A stretch of 64,000 nt of DNA from Heloderma charlesbogerti (GCA_026122225.1 JANEZZ010001473.1:1-64000), one strand, 5' to 3'. Counted from the stretch's first letter, positions 11,508 through 22,469 are shown. Notes: generated by a model not told the origin, from the sequence alone. Numbers and translations: made by a program.

Positions 11508-11662
11508 GGCCAGCCATCCCTAACTTGGTGCCCTCCAGATATGTTGGATTATAACTCGTATCAACCCAGTTAGCATGGCCAGTGGCCATGCTGGCTGGGG
11601 ATGATGGGAGTTATAGTCCAAAACCGCTGAAGGGCACCAGGCTGGGCAAAGCTGCACTAGGC
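11508..11662. repeat. Palindromic MITE, family A
   Basis: Arms CTTGGTGCCCTCCAGATAT and ...CTGAAGGGCACCAGGCTGGG with centre GGCCAGTGGCCATGCTGGC; same family as 34206-34342. Confidence 0.65.
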
Positions 11663-11814
11663 TATTTGCTTAGGCTTCTAGATTGACATGTGGCCACCTT
11701 TGCTTTAGGTATGTGTCACTTTTCTAGCTGCGAGGCCTGTACTGTGGAGTGAGGGGAGACTCCAACCTCCGTGCCTGATGTACAGTTGTTTTTCAGGAGG
11801 GGCGATAGTGTTAA

Positions 11815-11945
11815 AAAATATATAGTGTGTTTATATCCTGCCTTTCTTCCATCGTGGAACATAAGCTGACTTATGTGGCATTCCCAGTCGGCTTCCCATC
11901 TAGGCACTGACCAGACCCACACCTGCTTAACTTAGCACGTTGGCT
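11815..11945 (-). repeat. SINE/LINE tail fragment, minus strand
   Basis: TTTATATCCTGCCTTTCTTCC followed by a tRNA-SINE-like remnant. This is the reversed tail of the family at 31866 and 53831. Confidence 0.4.
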
Positions 11946-12034
11946 GCATCATGTGTCCTCAGACCATGCCCTGGTCCCAATCCTAAATTAACCATGCTTG
12001 TACTGAAATAGGATTATACACACTGACTCTCTGT

Positions 12035-12236
12035 TGCAATGTCTCATAGGAAGCTGACTCCTACCGAATCAGACCATTAGCCAATCCTACTCAGTACTGT
12101 CCACACTAATCGACAGCGGTTCTCCAGGTTTTCAGTCAAGTGTCTTTCCCAACCCCACGTGGAGTTGCTGGGGATTGAACCTGGGAGCCTCTTTTGCATG
12201 CAAAGTATGTGCTCTACTATGGAGCTGCAGCCCTTG
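12035..12236 (-). repeat. tRNA-derived SINE, minus strand
   Basis: Ends with GGGGATTGAACCTGGGAG...TTTTGCATGCAAAGTATGTGCTC, the reversed B box and head. The body phrase CAGCGGTTCTCCAGG is reversed from the family consensus. Confidence 0.72.
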
Positions 12237-12654
12237 TGATTCCAGCTGCAGCCGTCTCTTTTAACCCGTAAACCAACATCACTTAGGTAAGCTGGCCACT
12301 TACAATCCCAGAACTGCTACCAAAGAGCTGCACACCACTCGCTTCCAGAGGCCAGCACATCCCCATCAATATATTTTGCACACAACTGCATGTGTGCAAT
12401 ATCACAAGAAAACACTGGAGCCTCCAGAAGAAAAGAGAAAAGAAGAAAGGAAGGGAGTAGAAGGGACATGGTCTGTTTTGCCGTTTGAGATTGATTTGTT
12501 CTGTGGGGAGCAGGTGGGTGTGGATTCTGTACTGCAGATAGTGGTCTGGGAACCAGTTCTTTTTGTGTATTTATATTTTAACCTTCCTTCCAAGGAGCTC
12601 AGCCCAGCATCCTGGGCTCACTGATTGTACATACGGTCTGATAGGTACTATATA

Positions 12655-12870
12655 AACAAGAACAGAGGAAGCTGCCTCACTCCAGGTCAGACTACTGGTC
12701 TATCTTCCCCTGTATTTTTTACCCTGACTGCCAGCAGCTCTCCAGAAGAAAAGAGTCTTCCCCGTGTCTAGCAGCAGGATTCCTTTTTAACCAGAGATAC
12801 CAGGGATTGAACCTGGGACCTTCTACATCCAATGCAGGTGCTCTGTAACAGTGCTAGGGTTCCTCCTGCA
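12655..12870 (-). repeat. tRNA-derived SINE, minus strand
   Basis: AGGAAGCTGCCTCACTCC, CAGCAGCTCTCCAG and AGGGATTGAACCTGGGACC give the reversed tail, body and B box in order. Confidence 0.72.
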
Positions 12871-12894
12871 TTAAATGGGCCTATGTGTATAAAA

Positions 12895-13175
12895 AAGGTA
12901 AAGGTGTCCCCAACCAGTCGTGTCCGACTCTAGGGTGTGGTGCTCATCTCCATTTCTAAGCCGAAGAGCCAGCGCTGTCCGAAGATGCTTCCGTGGTCAT
13001 GTGGCCGGCATGACTGAACACCGAGGTGCACGGAATTTCTTGCTTTCGAACTGCTGAGTTGGCAGGAGCTGGGACTGAAGATGGGAGCTCACTCCGTCAC
13101 ATGGCACTCGGGTCTCGAACTGCTGTCCCGCCGACCTTCTGGTCTGCAGTTCAGTGTCTTAACCACTAAGCCACA
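12895..13175 (-). mobile_element. Sauria-type SINE, minus strand
   Basis: Reads GTAAAGGTGTCCCCAACCAG...TCGTGTCCGACTC (BovB-like tail reversed) through GGTCTCGAACTGCTG (reversed B box) to CTTAACCACTAAGCCAC (reversed A box). Compared with the copy at 55952 it lacks about 50 bp of the middle. Confidence 0.85.
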
Positions 13176-13299
13176 AATCTTCTTTGTCGTCTCCTTCATC
13201 GTCTTCGTCTGCTGCTGCTGCTTCTTCTGGTTACTGTTTGTCCTGTGTGGTACTTACTACGAGGCATGAAAAATAAAATGCCTCCCCCTCCCCCCACTG

Positions 13300-13640
13300 T
13301 GCTGAAAATATACTGGTCCTTTCCCATTTTTAATCTCACACAGCGCAGAGTTAAACTATGGAATTCGCTGCCACAAGATGTAGTGACAGCCACCCGTTTG
13401 GATGGCTTTAAAAGGGGGTTGGACAAATTCCTGGAGGAGAAGGCTATCAATGGCTACTAGCCCTGATGGCTCTGTGCTACCTCCAGTATCAGAGGCAGTA
13501 AGCCTGAGTACACCGGTTGCTGGGGAACATGGGCGGGAGGGTGCTATTGTACTCATGTCCGATTGGCCACTATATGAACAGAATGCTGGGCTAGGTGGAC
13601 CCTTGGTCTGATCCAGCAGAATTCTTACATTTTAAATATA
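13300..13640 (+). repeat. CR1 LINE 3' fragment
   Basis: AACTATGGAATTCGCTGCC, TGGATGGCTTTAAAAGG, CCTGGAGGAGAAGGCTATC and CCCTTGGTCTGATCCAGC match the other CR1 copies in order. No coding potential remains. Confidence 0.72.
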
Positions 13641-13667
13641 TCTACGAATGGGGCCTAAGATAGGGAT

Positions 13668-13755
13668 CTGAATATAGAATGCTGCCTTGTACTGAGTTGG
13701 ACTATTTGTCCATCTAGCCAAGTATTTCTACTTTCAGACTTTCCACGAATCCCTC
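13668..13755 (-). repeat. SINE tail fragment, minus strand
   Basis: GCTGCCTTGTACTGAGTTGGACTATTTGTCCATCTAGC is the reversed end of the GTTCAATCC SINE family. Confidence 0.5.
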
Positions 13756-14348
13756 TGCCTGTCACCCCACCGTCCCGAAAGCTTCAGTGATGCCCCGTGT
13801 GCAGAGCATTAGCAATCTGGGCACTTCCGTAGCTCCCGAGAGGAATGAATAAGTAGCACTTGTTTCAGTAAATTGGCAGGAATAAGTTGGCATCCCCTCT
13901 GGAGGGTCCAACACCTGCATGAAGGCAGAGCAGTTGTGTGTGTGCGTGCGCGTGCACGCACTCAGGCGCACACGTGTGTTTTGTTTTACACAAACCCCGC
14001 AGAGTGCTTGCCTCTTTATAATGATATTCTAAGTAAAAGTATTTCCATGGAACACTTTGGAAGAGTGATGGAAAGAACAGAATAAGCCCAGTTGCTGCAG
14101 CAACATGTTTTCCAATGCCTGCGTTTGGAGCTTGCCTGTGCAATCGCTCTCTTCCTCCCACCCGCCCTCCCCCTCTATTTTGGATACTAGTTGCTAAGGG
14201 TGTAAAAAAGAGAGTGGCAGAATTTGAGTCTCTGGATCCATCTGGGATTTGATGGTGGCTCAGATAAATTTAGAGTTATAGTAGCACTTTGTTCCGTGCA
14301 AGCCACCGTTTTGTCAGCTGGCAGCGCCAAGAACCTAACCAACTGTGC

Positions 14349-14368
14349 CACACACACACACACACACT
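14349..14368. repeat. (CA)n microsatellite
   Basis: Ten-unit CA run. Confidence 0.9.
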
Positions 14369-14869
14369 ATGAATTTTCATTTGCAGCCCAGGCAATATAA
14401 CAGAAGAGAGATGGCTCTAAGCGAGAGGAGTGGAGAGGGGAAAGCTAGCTAGCCCCCAGCGCCCTGTGACGTTGATGCCTGCTAGCCTGAAATCCATACT
14501 GTTTTTCTCCGATGTTACATACACACATCGGCAAAAACTGTGTACAGATATTGCCTCCCACATTCACATTTCTAGCTTTCATTGGCTCTTGGTCTAGGAG
14601 CCTTGGCTTCTTTGCCCTCATGGTTGGCACAGATGGGCAGGTACCTTGTTTCCTCCACGACCTCTGCCTTTGTAAGCCAGTCTCCTGCCTCAGTTTGGCC
14701 CTGTTGGTAAAATCCAGCATTATGTTGCTTAACATTCTTGCTCTGGCACCATCTCCCAGTTGCAAGGACTTTGAACAATTTGCTGTTATTGATTCTGTCT
14801 CTCACCCACCAACCCTAATATCCTGGGCAGCACCTAATTGTTAACAGGGACATATTTGACTTGTTTGTC

Positions 14870-15120
14870 ATCCTCCACTTTGATCCAAAGAGCTTTCAAG
14901 GCGGCCTGCAAATGTCATATAAAACAACATCAATAAATAAAACTGATCAAAAGCCAGCCTAACAGACATACTAAAAGACTGTAACAGCATCCAGCTAAGA
15001 CCTTCCAGATTTTTTCTTCTTCTTTTAAACACTTTAGCCAGCCATCTAGAATCAAGACAAGAGGGATGTCTTTGGGCAGCGGTATCCCTGCAGAAAGGGT
15101 GCCAGCACCATAAGGGCCCT
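14870..15120 (-). repeat. LINE 3' tail fragment, minus strand
   Basis: TTTCAAGGCGGCCTGCAAATGTCATATAAAACAAC followed by AATAAATAAAAC and a reversed LINE-like body. It matches the style of the L2 tail at 46860. Confidence 0.45.
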
Positions 15121-15568
15121 GCTTCTTGCTGCCGTTTTTCTGGCCTCCCTTTACCATGACCTTATTCTTTGCCTTGGGCAGCAAAATGTCTGATGTTCTC
15201 CCTGTTCATCCACAGAGCTTAGCTCCCATTTGTCTAAGTTGTGTGGCTTGCCTTGATTCCTTTGGGGGGATATCCAAAAGGCTGCTTTGCACACTGCACC
15301 ATCCAGTTGTTTTTGCCAAGACCACAAAGACTCAAGGGGCAGAGCCTGCAAGCTAAAACTAGTACCTCATAAGTGTGGGATGGGTGGAGCCTAGCTGGGG
15401 AAGGCACAGACTGGCTGTCCCTCGTGGTGAGAGGTGGAGCCTAAAGAAAGGTGGTGGGTGGAGCTAATAGCCTAGCCAAAGTACCCTGTTTCCCTCTTTC
15501 TTCTGGCCCCTCACTCTGAGATTTTTAGTCCTTCCCTCAGAGATCCTGATAACAAAGCTGAAACACTG

Positions 15569-15951
15569 GGGCTGTTCACCCAACACTCTAACTCACACTC
15601 GGTGGTCGAGTGTGGGTTGTTGTCAAACCGTGGGTTGTTTTCAAACCATGGGTTGTTTGTTGAACTGTGAGTTAGTGTGTTGTCTGAACCTAGGACATTT
15701 TCTGCAGGGTGGCTTGTTAACCATGCAGGGTGGCTTATTTTTCTCAAACAAGCCACCTTGAGAACCCATGGCTTGTTGTTGGGTTGTTCAGGGTGGTTAA
15801 CAAGCCAGATTGCATGGTTACTAAGCCACCCTGCCTGTGTTCAGTCAACAGGATAATCCACCCTGTGGAAAACTGGAAACAAACAACCCACGGTTCAAAA
15901 CAACCCACACTCATCCACTGAGTGTGGGTTAGCATGTTGTGCGAACAGCCC
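15569..15951. mobile_element. 383-bp foldback MITE, family B
   Basis: Starts GGGCTGTTCACCCAACA and ends TGTTGTGCGAACAGCCC, with arms pairing over about 50 bp (GAGTGTGGGTT motif in both). CACTG lies on each side (15564-15568, 15952-15956), a probable target-site duplication. The interior has further inverted pieces built from GGTGGCTTGTTAACCATG and GGTTAACAAGCC. A related copy is at 36210-36532. No coding capacity. Confidence 0.82.
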
Positions 15952-16713
15952 CACTGAAGTGACAGGTCAGCCCTGAGACCTGAAAACTCTACCATCAAGG
16001 GCCATTGTTGGTATAACATCACAGGGAGAACCTTTCTGTCAGTTCCCTTCAGTGGAGCCTCTTCATACATTCAGCAGCCATGCATCAAGCGCAACGGTCA
16101 CCATGCAGAGTCCAGTGCATGTGTGAACCAACGCAAAGATCCTCTTAACTTAAAGAAGTCTGTGCTGTGTGATGCACTTTCAGAACCTTTGATTTACAGC
16201 CCAGATCCCTTGGATGAAATCCAAGCCTGTCCAAGATCACAGAGGATGTAAAGGCCTCAACTTTCCCTTATATCTCATTCTCCACAAGCTTAATAAAGTG
16301 TATATGTTTGGGAGCGGGGGGCTGAAAAATGTGGATATTGATGCTTTGTCCTTTTATGGAGCAAAGTAGTAACTCATTGTCTGCACCATGTTTCTTGACA
16401 GATAACATACTGTAGCAACCCCACCCCACCCTGGAGTGCGAAAGGCTTGGTTCTCCTGAAACCCTCTTCTATTTAGAGGTCATACCGGAGTGGCGACATA
16501 ATCCTGGGCGGTTATTTTGCTTCTCCCCACCCTCACCCCCACGCTGCCTCGCCTCTCCCACTCGACATTTTCACACCAATTTTGGAAGGGTATTTCTAAA
16601 GACCCCCGCCCGCCCCCAGGCCACCCGCTCTGCTACCCTAAGCGTCTGGCTTAATCTCTTCTTTCTATAGTCTCCCGTGTCACAGTCTAAATTTGAAACC
16701 AATGCATATCTCC

Positions 16714-16735
16714 CCTCTCTCTCTCTCTCTCTCTC
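16714..16735 (+). repeat. (CT)n microsatellite in the MORN1 polypyrimidine tract
   Basis: Eleven CT units, ending 28 bases before the acceptor AG at 16762-16763, followed by a further pyrimidine-rich stretch. Confidence 0.9.
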
Positions 16736-16763
16736 ATTTTCTTTTTTCTTCTTCTGTTTGAAG

Positions 16764-16860
16764 GGACAGTGGAGAAATGACACATTCAACGGACAGGGCT
16801 GTATAATCCATTGTTCAGGTGTCATCTATGATGGACTGTGGCTCAATGGCTACCCTATTG
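16764..16860 (+). CDS. MORN1: MORN1 exon: last MORN repeat
   Basis: 97-bp exon between a strong pyrimidine tract/AG (16762-16763) and the donor GTATGT (16861). It is read in phase 0 and leaves one base for the next exon. The peptide starts GQWRNDTFNGQG and contains HCSGVIYDGLWLNGYP, two MORN-type units (GxW...GxG; YxGxW...G). From memory of the family, the order and sequence match the final MORN repeat of vertebrate MORN1, which ends HCSGV.Y.GLW..GHP before the ILGPE segment, and here the next exon encodes ILGPE. MORN1 is a poorly characterised MORN-repeat protein; MORN repeats in general bind lipids or proteins. No earlier MORN exon was found in the window, so the preceding intron is at least 16.7 kb. 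Confidence 0.9.
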
Positions 16861-17344
16861 GTATGTACTTTGATTATGCAACCCAGTTAGTAATGAGACT
16901 TCAGCATAATACCCCTGCCTTTCATGCTATTGATTAATACAGTTGGACTGCAACGTTGGCATCGGGTTTTTTATTCCTGGGACATGTCACTCATAAGAGT
17001 GAAAGCACAAGTGAACTCTCTGGGGGAGAGGGCTAGCCGTGGGGGGGGCGGAATCCATTAACGGAACGAAATAAGGAACCAAAACATGAAAATGCTGCCA
17101 GGGTAATGATGTTCCCCTTTTCATGACAGCCCCATTTTCATGACAGCAGGAAAAGCTTCTGTCACTTTTCCAGCAATCCCAGTTGCACCAGTTCAGCCCC
17201 TGACAGTCTCCGGGAAAAGCAGTAACGTGCCTAAGGTACTTCCTTACAAGTGGGTGTGATCAAGGTGTGCAAATATTCAGTTGCAGAATTCAGTTGATAG
17301 AATGCTGGATTAGCCAGACCTTGTGGCAGAGTGGTTACAGCATC

Positions 17345-17488
17345 TTTCCCCAGCCAGGTGCCCTGCAGATGTTTTGGAGTACAATTCCCAGCATTCCTCA
17401 CCATGGGCCAGGCTGCCTAGGGCTGATGGGGAGTTAAAGTCCAAAACATCTGGAGGGCTCCAAGCTGAGGAAGGCTGGATTTGAGTGA
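17345..17488. repeat. Palindromic MITE, family A
   Basis: CCAGGTGCCCTGCAGATGTTTTGG left arm; CCAAAACATCTGGAGGGCTCC right arm. Confidence 0.68.
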
Positions 17489-17489
17489 C

Positions 17490-18180
17490 AAAGTCAAATG
17501 CAGAATACAGCAGCTAGGGTGTTCACTGGGACACCTAGCCATGCTCACGTAACACCTGGGTCAAAGAACTGCACTGGCTGCCTGTTAGCTACCAAGCCAC
17601 GTACCGTGTTATGTTATTGCCATACAAAGCCCTAGAAAACAAAAGGAGGTGAGCATCCAAAGTAAATCACAAAGAAGAGAAACAGGTTTTTATTATCGTA
17701 GGAAGCCCAATGTGTTTCGGCCTTTTTCTTAATTGTAGGCCTTCTTCAGGGGGTAGAGAAAAACGTCTGCAGAATTTTTTCAGCAGAAGATTGTCTCCTG
17801 TGTTAATCTACTGGCGATCATCAGAGGAGGCCTTGCTGGTCATTCCAAAATGAACGGAATGTCGCCATGAAGTACCCAGATGGTGGGTCTTCTCTGTAGC
17901 GGCACCCATCCTCTGAAAAACCCTCCCCCATGCAGTTCAGGAGGCAGAAAATGTGACATCTTTTAAAAGCCTGCTGAAAACACACCTTTTCACCCAGGCT
18001 TTCCCTGGGCTGTAAGTAAACTAATCATGCTACTCCATTTTGCAGCTCTTTGAATTGTTTAAATGTTTTGTTTTTAATGTTGTGTTTTTAATATTGTATC
18101 TAAATGTATTTTATTGTAAACCACTGAGGGGTTTTTATTATATTCAGCAGTATATAAATCCCACAAATAAATAAATAAAA
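17490..18180 (+). repeat. L2-clade LINE 3' fragment, interrupted
   Basis: CAGAATACAGCAGCTAGGGTG, GAACTGCACTGGCTGCC and CATACAAAGCCCTAGAAAAC correspond to the last reverse transcriptase blocks. An unrelated repeat sits at about 17645-17815. The L2 3' part then resumes (CTTTTAAAAGCCTGCTGAAAAC) and ends in AAATAAATAAATAAAATAAAAT. Confidence 0.68.
17645..17815 (-). repeat. Dispersed repeat C, minus strand (copy 1)
   Basis: Shares with 23580-23770 the phrases GGAGGTGAGCATCCAAAGTA, CACAAAGAAGAGAAACAG, GTCTGCAGAATTTTTTCAGC and AGATTGTCTCCTGTGT. In minus orientation it carries CTGAAGA, a GGCC/GGCC stem and GAAAC (17714-17749). Inserted into an L2 fragment. Class not known to me. Confidence 0.65.
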
Positions 18181-18189
18181 TAAAATAGG

Positions 18190-18345
18190 ACTTGAAGAGA
18201 CTTGGGTTCCAAACTCTACTTATTCCTGAATTTCACTGGGTGATCTTGAGTCACTTTCTCTCTCTGCCTAACCTATCTCACAGAGAGAGGAAGAACCATG
18301 AGCTACTTAGAGGAGGGATGAGGAGAGAGAGAGGTCCTGTGGATA
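18190..18345 (+). repeat. tRNA-derived SINE 3' part, decayed
   Basis: CACTGGGTGATCTTGAGTCAC...CTGCCTAACCTATCTCACAG matches the body of the SINEs at 31866 and 53831. Confidence 0.55.
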
Positions 18346-18349
18346 TGAT

Positions 18350-18970
18350 ATTGGCTCCAGTATGATATAAATGCCAAGGACTCTGGAGCTTGGAGTGGGA
18401 ACTACAGAGTCTGAGGTTGGGGCCTAGACTAGCAAACTACCCTGGTTTCTTAGGATGAACTCTTTTTTTAAAAACAAAACAAAACTTTTTATTCTATTTT
18501 TTAACTTAGGATGAATTCTTAAAGTGCAGAAAGGAATAGGGTTCTGGAACCTCAGCCCCTATGGTGGGCTGGTAATTTGAGACCTCCACATTGGCGAGGC
18601 CTGGTATAAATCATAATAGCCTGGGCGTCTGCCTTTGCCTGGTCAACAAAGCAGTGCATTCATCTTCCAGCTTGGGCCACTGATGTCACGGACCCTGCGC
18701 TAGAGATCACAACCTGCAGAGCTGGATTCTTGCACAGCTGACATTGGAAGAGACTTGAACCAAGAGAGGATTCATACAACTATCTCTCCTTTGTGGGATG
18801 GATTCTGTAATCCCTTTGCAGTTGAGGTCATGATAGATTCCTCTTATAAGAACAACATTGACATGGGGTTCTCCAACCTCTTGGGATATGGTTTTTCAGA
18901 GGCTTCAGTCATTTTGTGAATGGCCCACTGAACTGAGGCCTGGATTCTGCATAATCCCTAAACCATCCTC
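18350..18970. other. MORN1 intron, nothing recognised
   Basis: Intron between the exons at 16764 and 19467. No repeat or exon seen. Confidence 0.4.
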
Positions 18971-18974
18971 ACCA

Positions 18975-19185
18975 CTTAGGGAAGGATCATAGCTCCCCTG
19001 CAGAGCACATGCTTTGCATGCAGGAGATCTCAGGCTCAGTTTAAAAAGGATCTCAGGTATCAAGTGTTGGAAAAGACCTCTGCCTGGGACCCAGAGAGCC
19101 CCTGCCAGTAAGACTAGATCAGCCTGGGCTAAGTGGATGAATAGTTTGACCTGGTAAAAGGCAGATTCCTAAGTTAAGTTGCTCT
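18975..19185 (+). repeat. tRNA-derived SINE, plus strand
   Basis: GATCATAGCTCCCCTGCAGAGC head, GCTTTGCATGCAGG, CCTGCCAGTAAGACTAG body and AAGGCAGATTCC end. The B box (CAGGCTCAGTTT) is decayed. Confidence 0.65.
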
Positions 19186-19370
19186 TCCAGTTGAGGAAGT
19201 CATAGAGTGCTGTGAGTTTTACTGGAGGAGGGGGAGATCCGTTGGCTGGAGGAGGGACCCACAACAGATTTCCTACCTAACAGCAACTAGGACCCAGCTC
19301 TCGGAATGACTTACAGCTAGGGTGAATCTCTGGTTCTCCTTGCAATATAAGTGAACCTCTCTATGAAAGA

Positions 19371-19394
19371 AAGTGTGTGTGTGTGTGTGTGTGC
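19371..19394. repeat. (GT)n microsatellite
   Basis: Eleven GT units, about 70 bases before the next MORN1 exon. Confidence 0.9.
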
Positions 19395-19466
19395 ATGTGC
19401 ATGGACACACACCCCAGTTTGGGTTTTCAGCAGTGATATAATGAAGGCACATTGAATGTTTTGCAG

Positions 19467-19577
19467 GACGAGCAAATAAGATTGTGATTTTGGGACCAGA
19501 GTTTATTGATACAGTGCCAGGGTCTGCTCACACGTTTCAAGTCCAGCTGCAAAACGAGGAAGGAGAGGTCTCTGAAA
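19467..19577 (+). CDS. MORN1: MORN1 exon: ILGPE segment
   Basis: 111-bp exon between TTTTGCAG (AG at 19465-19466) and the donor GTAAG (19578). Two bases complete the codon begun in the previous exon (Gly), and one base is left over. The peptide includes KIVILGPEFIDTVPGSA and QVQLQNEEGEVSE. From memory of vertebrate MORN1, an ILGPE...G...VQLQ...GE block follows the last MORN repeat, so both position and sequence agree. The frame is open across the exon and closed soon after the donor. Function of the segment is unknown. Confidence 0.9.
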
Positions 19578-19904
19578 GTAAGAACATTTTTTAATAGCTC
19601 TGTGATGCCATATAAAAGATCTCTCACGACAATGAGCAGAAAATAGAAAGCACAAAACAAGGGCACAGCATTTTCTGCTTTTTTTCCCTTTCTCTTTGCT
19701 TCGTGGGGATAATATATAATAAACATGTTAAAATTTGTTCTCTGGCTTTTATGGGGCCTTGAACTGAAAAGGGAGTTGGCGCGCTTGCTGTTTTGCGTCA
19801 GCTATAGACCCCTCAGAAGGGCACATTGAGACCGGGTGGACATGTAAAAACACAAACATATACACTGAAAAAACCTTGCAAATGAATATTCAGTCAACAT
19901 TTGT

Positions 19905-20135
19905 CTCAGAGCATATCTACATTACAAATGCAAACTAGGGTCAAACCAGTTCAATTACCATAAATTTCCACTCAAGTACCCTGGCAGTTGTAGTTTTGTG
20001 AGAGTTCTTGGAATTCCTTGTTGGACATTCCTAGCCCTCTCAAGGCATGAAATCTGGGATTTCTTGCTTGGGATTTATGATGATCAAGTAGGTTTCAAAC
20101 TGGTATAAATTTGCATTGTGGGTGCATTTGGTTCA
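19905..20135. repeat. Palindromic MITE, family D
   Basis: Left arm TACATTACAAATGCAAACT...CAAACCAGTT and right arm AAACTGGTATAAATTTGCATTGTGGGTGCA pair imperfectly. GGCAGTTGTAGTTTTGTGAG lies inside. No coding. Confidence 0.55.
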
Positions 20136-21575
20136 ATAAAAGTCCCTAGCAAACTCAGGTGGTGAAGTGCTCAGTAGCCATGGGATGTTGAGTATCCACT
20201 TGGAAAAGAAAACCAGGGATCAGGAGGGGGGAACGCCTTTCTTGAGTTCTTTACAGCTTATAGTAATGCTGGGAGAGAGCATGGCATGCTAGTTCACCAG
20301 CTGGAACCCTGAAGAAGAGCGCTGCTGTGAGGGGGTGAGGATGCATTACAGTGTTTTGCTGCTCCCTCTTACGTCCGTGCCCCTCCATGGCAGACCTACC
20401 TGCTGAGCATCAGATAGAGCCACCATTTAAATTTCCCACTATGCCCCAGAGTTATGCAATGTCAGTGACATTGTGGGAAATTACACTGGTGGCGCTCAGA
20501 CCCTCACTGGGGGTCACTGTTTTAATTGTACATTGTTCTGTCTTTCATGTTAAAAAAAAAAAAAAACATTTCTACCATTTTAAGTTTATTTATGGAATGT
20601 GTCTTTGGCCCAGAGAGCCCTCTGTTTTCTGTGAACAGGACTTCTTTTCCATTTATTATTTGCTGCCAAAGTTTCACTGATAGCCGCTGAAGATTGCCCA
20701 ACCCTCATAACACTGAAGCAGCGGTTGGATAAGATATGGGATATAATGGTCACACACAAGCTAACACAAGAAGGGCTGGGCAGCTCAGGGCCAGGACAAC
20801 TCTAAATCTTTTTGTATGTATCCCAGGTCTCATTTCTTACTTATTTTAGAGGCTCAGGGTGGTAATGTCTGTTCCCTGTCAGTTCGGATGCATCTCCCTT
20901 TATTAAAAACTTTGTTGTTGTTCTGGTTGCCCAGTTTTTTGTCCTTCGACCTCTCCAGCCATGCTTCATATTATCATTTTATTCTTCATCCTAGATAACC
21001 ATGTTTAATTCTGTTTCGTGCTGTTATGTTTGTTGTTTATTACATCTTAGCTCTTTGTATGTTCTCATTTATCATTAACCAACTGTTACAAAACAAAACT
21101 TTTCAATAAAAAATCCTTTGATGAGAAGAAAAGGGAGGCTTTCTGTTAACAACAGAAGAGTCATTTCGGCTTAGTAACCTTCCGTTTCAAATCACTGCTG
21201 AAGGAGTCAAGGCTACCTGCAGCACATGTTAATTAAATGAATGTGACTAAGTACATTTTCCAGAAGTGACGACAATTCTATTTGTGGACTTTTGTATGTT
21301 CGTTTTGGGTTTTGTTTTCGTTCTTTTGTTTCTTTTGGTCCTCTGTTTCCAAAAACTGCAAATCCGAGCAAGAGTTAAGATGCTAAAGGATAGTTAAGAG
21401 AAAGAACGCTCAAAGATCATCAGATTGGTTCCATAAATCCAGGAAATGGAATACATTTGAGGGAGGAATAGGAATATTAAGGCATACCATGGTAGTCTTA
21501 TCAGAAGTTAGGTGACTGGGAAGATGGCCTTCTTAGTCATGGCACCTTGTCTGTGGAATGGCCTCTCCTTTGAGT
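20136..21575. other. MORN1 intron, nothing recognised
   Basis: No exon with matching phase and no clear repeat. The frame at 20351-20680 is open but lacks splice signals and family features. Confidence 0.4.
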
Positions 21576-21580
21576 CATTT

Positions 21581-22172
21581 TGTCAGGGATGAGTCCAAGC
21601 GCCTTGAGATGTCTGACAGCTCCAAGTCTGAATCAGAGTTGGAGCAGCTAGATCAGAGGCCAGCTAAGGGACCCTCCCTAGAGAGCCAAGATGCTGGGAG
21701 AGATTCTGCTGAAGACTTTGACAAACAGGTGGCCCAGGCTGAGTCCCTGCCCCCTTCCTCCACTGCCAGAACTCAAAGTTTCCCAGGAAGAGCGGAACGA
21801 CTTGAGAGACGCTAGGGCATGTTTCAAAGCAAAGCAAGAAAAGTTAGGGGCAGGGCTCAGACGCTCCACCAGGATAGCCACTCTTAGAAGCCAACATAGA
21901 AGGGAGCCACCCTAAAGGAGGGGCACCACTGCGAAGCAAGTCTGGCCATAAGGTTCATGCCCAAACTGCTGGCAACTTCACTATCCTCCAGTTCATCTCC
22001 TCTAATTAGGGATCGCAGATTAGTTGTTTAGGAGCCTGAAGCGTTCTGAGAGTTTCCTGGAATCTGCATTTGTAAAGAGGCTAGTCTCTAGCAAAATAAA
22101 GTAGTATTAGCCTGAAGCTTTGTCTCCTTGAGGTGTTGATTGCGAAGGAGGAAAGACGATCCATTTCTGACA
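21581..22172 (+). mobile_element. Solo LTR, family E (592 bp)
   Basis: Begins TGTCAGGGATGAG and ends CCATTTCTGACA, so the termini are TGTCAG...CTGACA. It is flanked by the 5-bp direct repeat CATTT on each side. AATAAA at 22098 can serve as poly(A) signal before a GT-rich run. Inside is a Ser/Glu/Asp-rich frame followed by a basic stretch with LRRSTRI. No partner LTR, primer binding site or internal region is present. Gypsy- or ERV-type LTRs both make such 5-bp duplications; I cannot choose. Confidence 0.85.
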
Positions 22173-22469
22173 CATTTTGGCACCAAATGAAGACGTGTTG
22201 CCTCAGAAAGAGGGAAAGGTGTTGGCTGTCATTCGTGCTCCTTGATTGGGACCCCAATCTTGATTGGGAACCCAGGCAGGCCGGATTTGATTCCCAGACC
22301 TGACTTTCATCACCCCTGTCTTAAGGGATCTCAGTTATCAAAGCTCCACACCTAAGACCATGGAGGATTCAAGGTTTACTGGTACTTGGAGTGGATGGTA
22401 TTAAACAAGGTGGACGATGACTAGTTACATTTTCTCTCAAACCTTCTCTCAGGGTAGTGCGAGTGAGTG

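Noticed and set aside
1..16763. Search for upstream MORN-repeat exons
   Set aside because: No YxGxW-type coding segment with splice sites was found; absence is not proof since one exon could be missed by eye.
20351..20680. Possible MORN1 exon between 19577 and 23178
   Set aside because: No acceptor/donor with the needed phase, and the flanking exons already join in phase without it.
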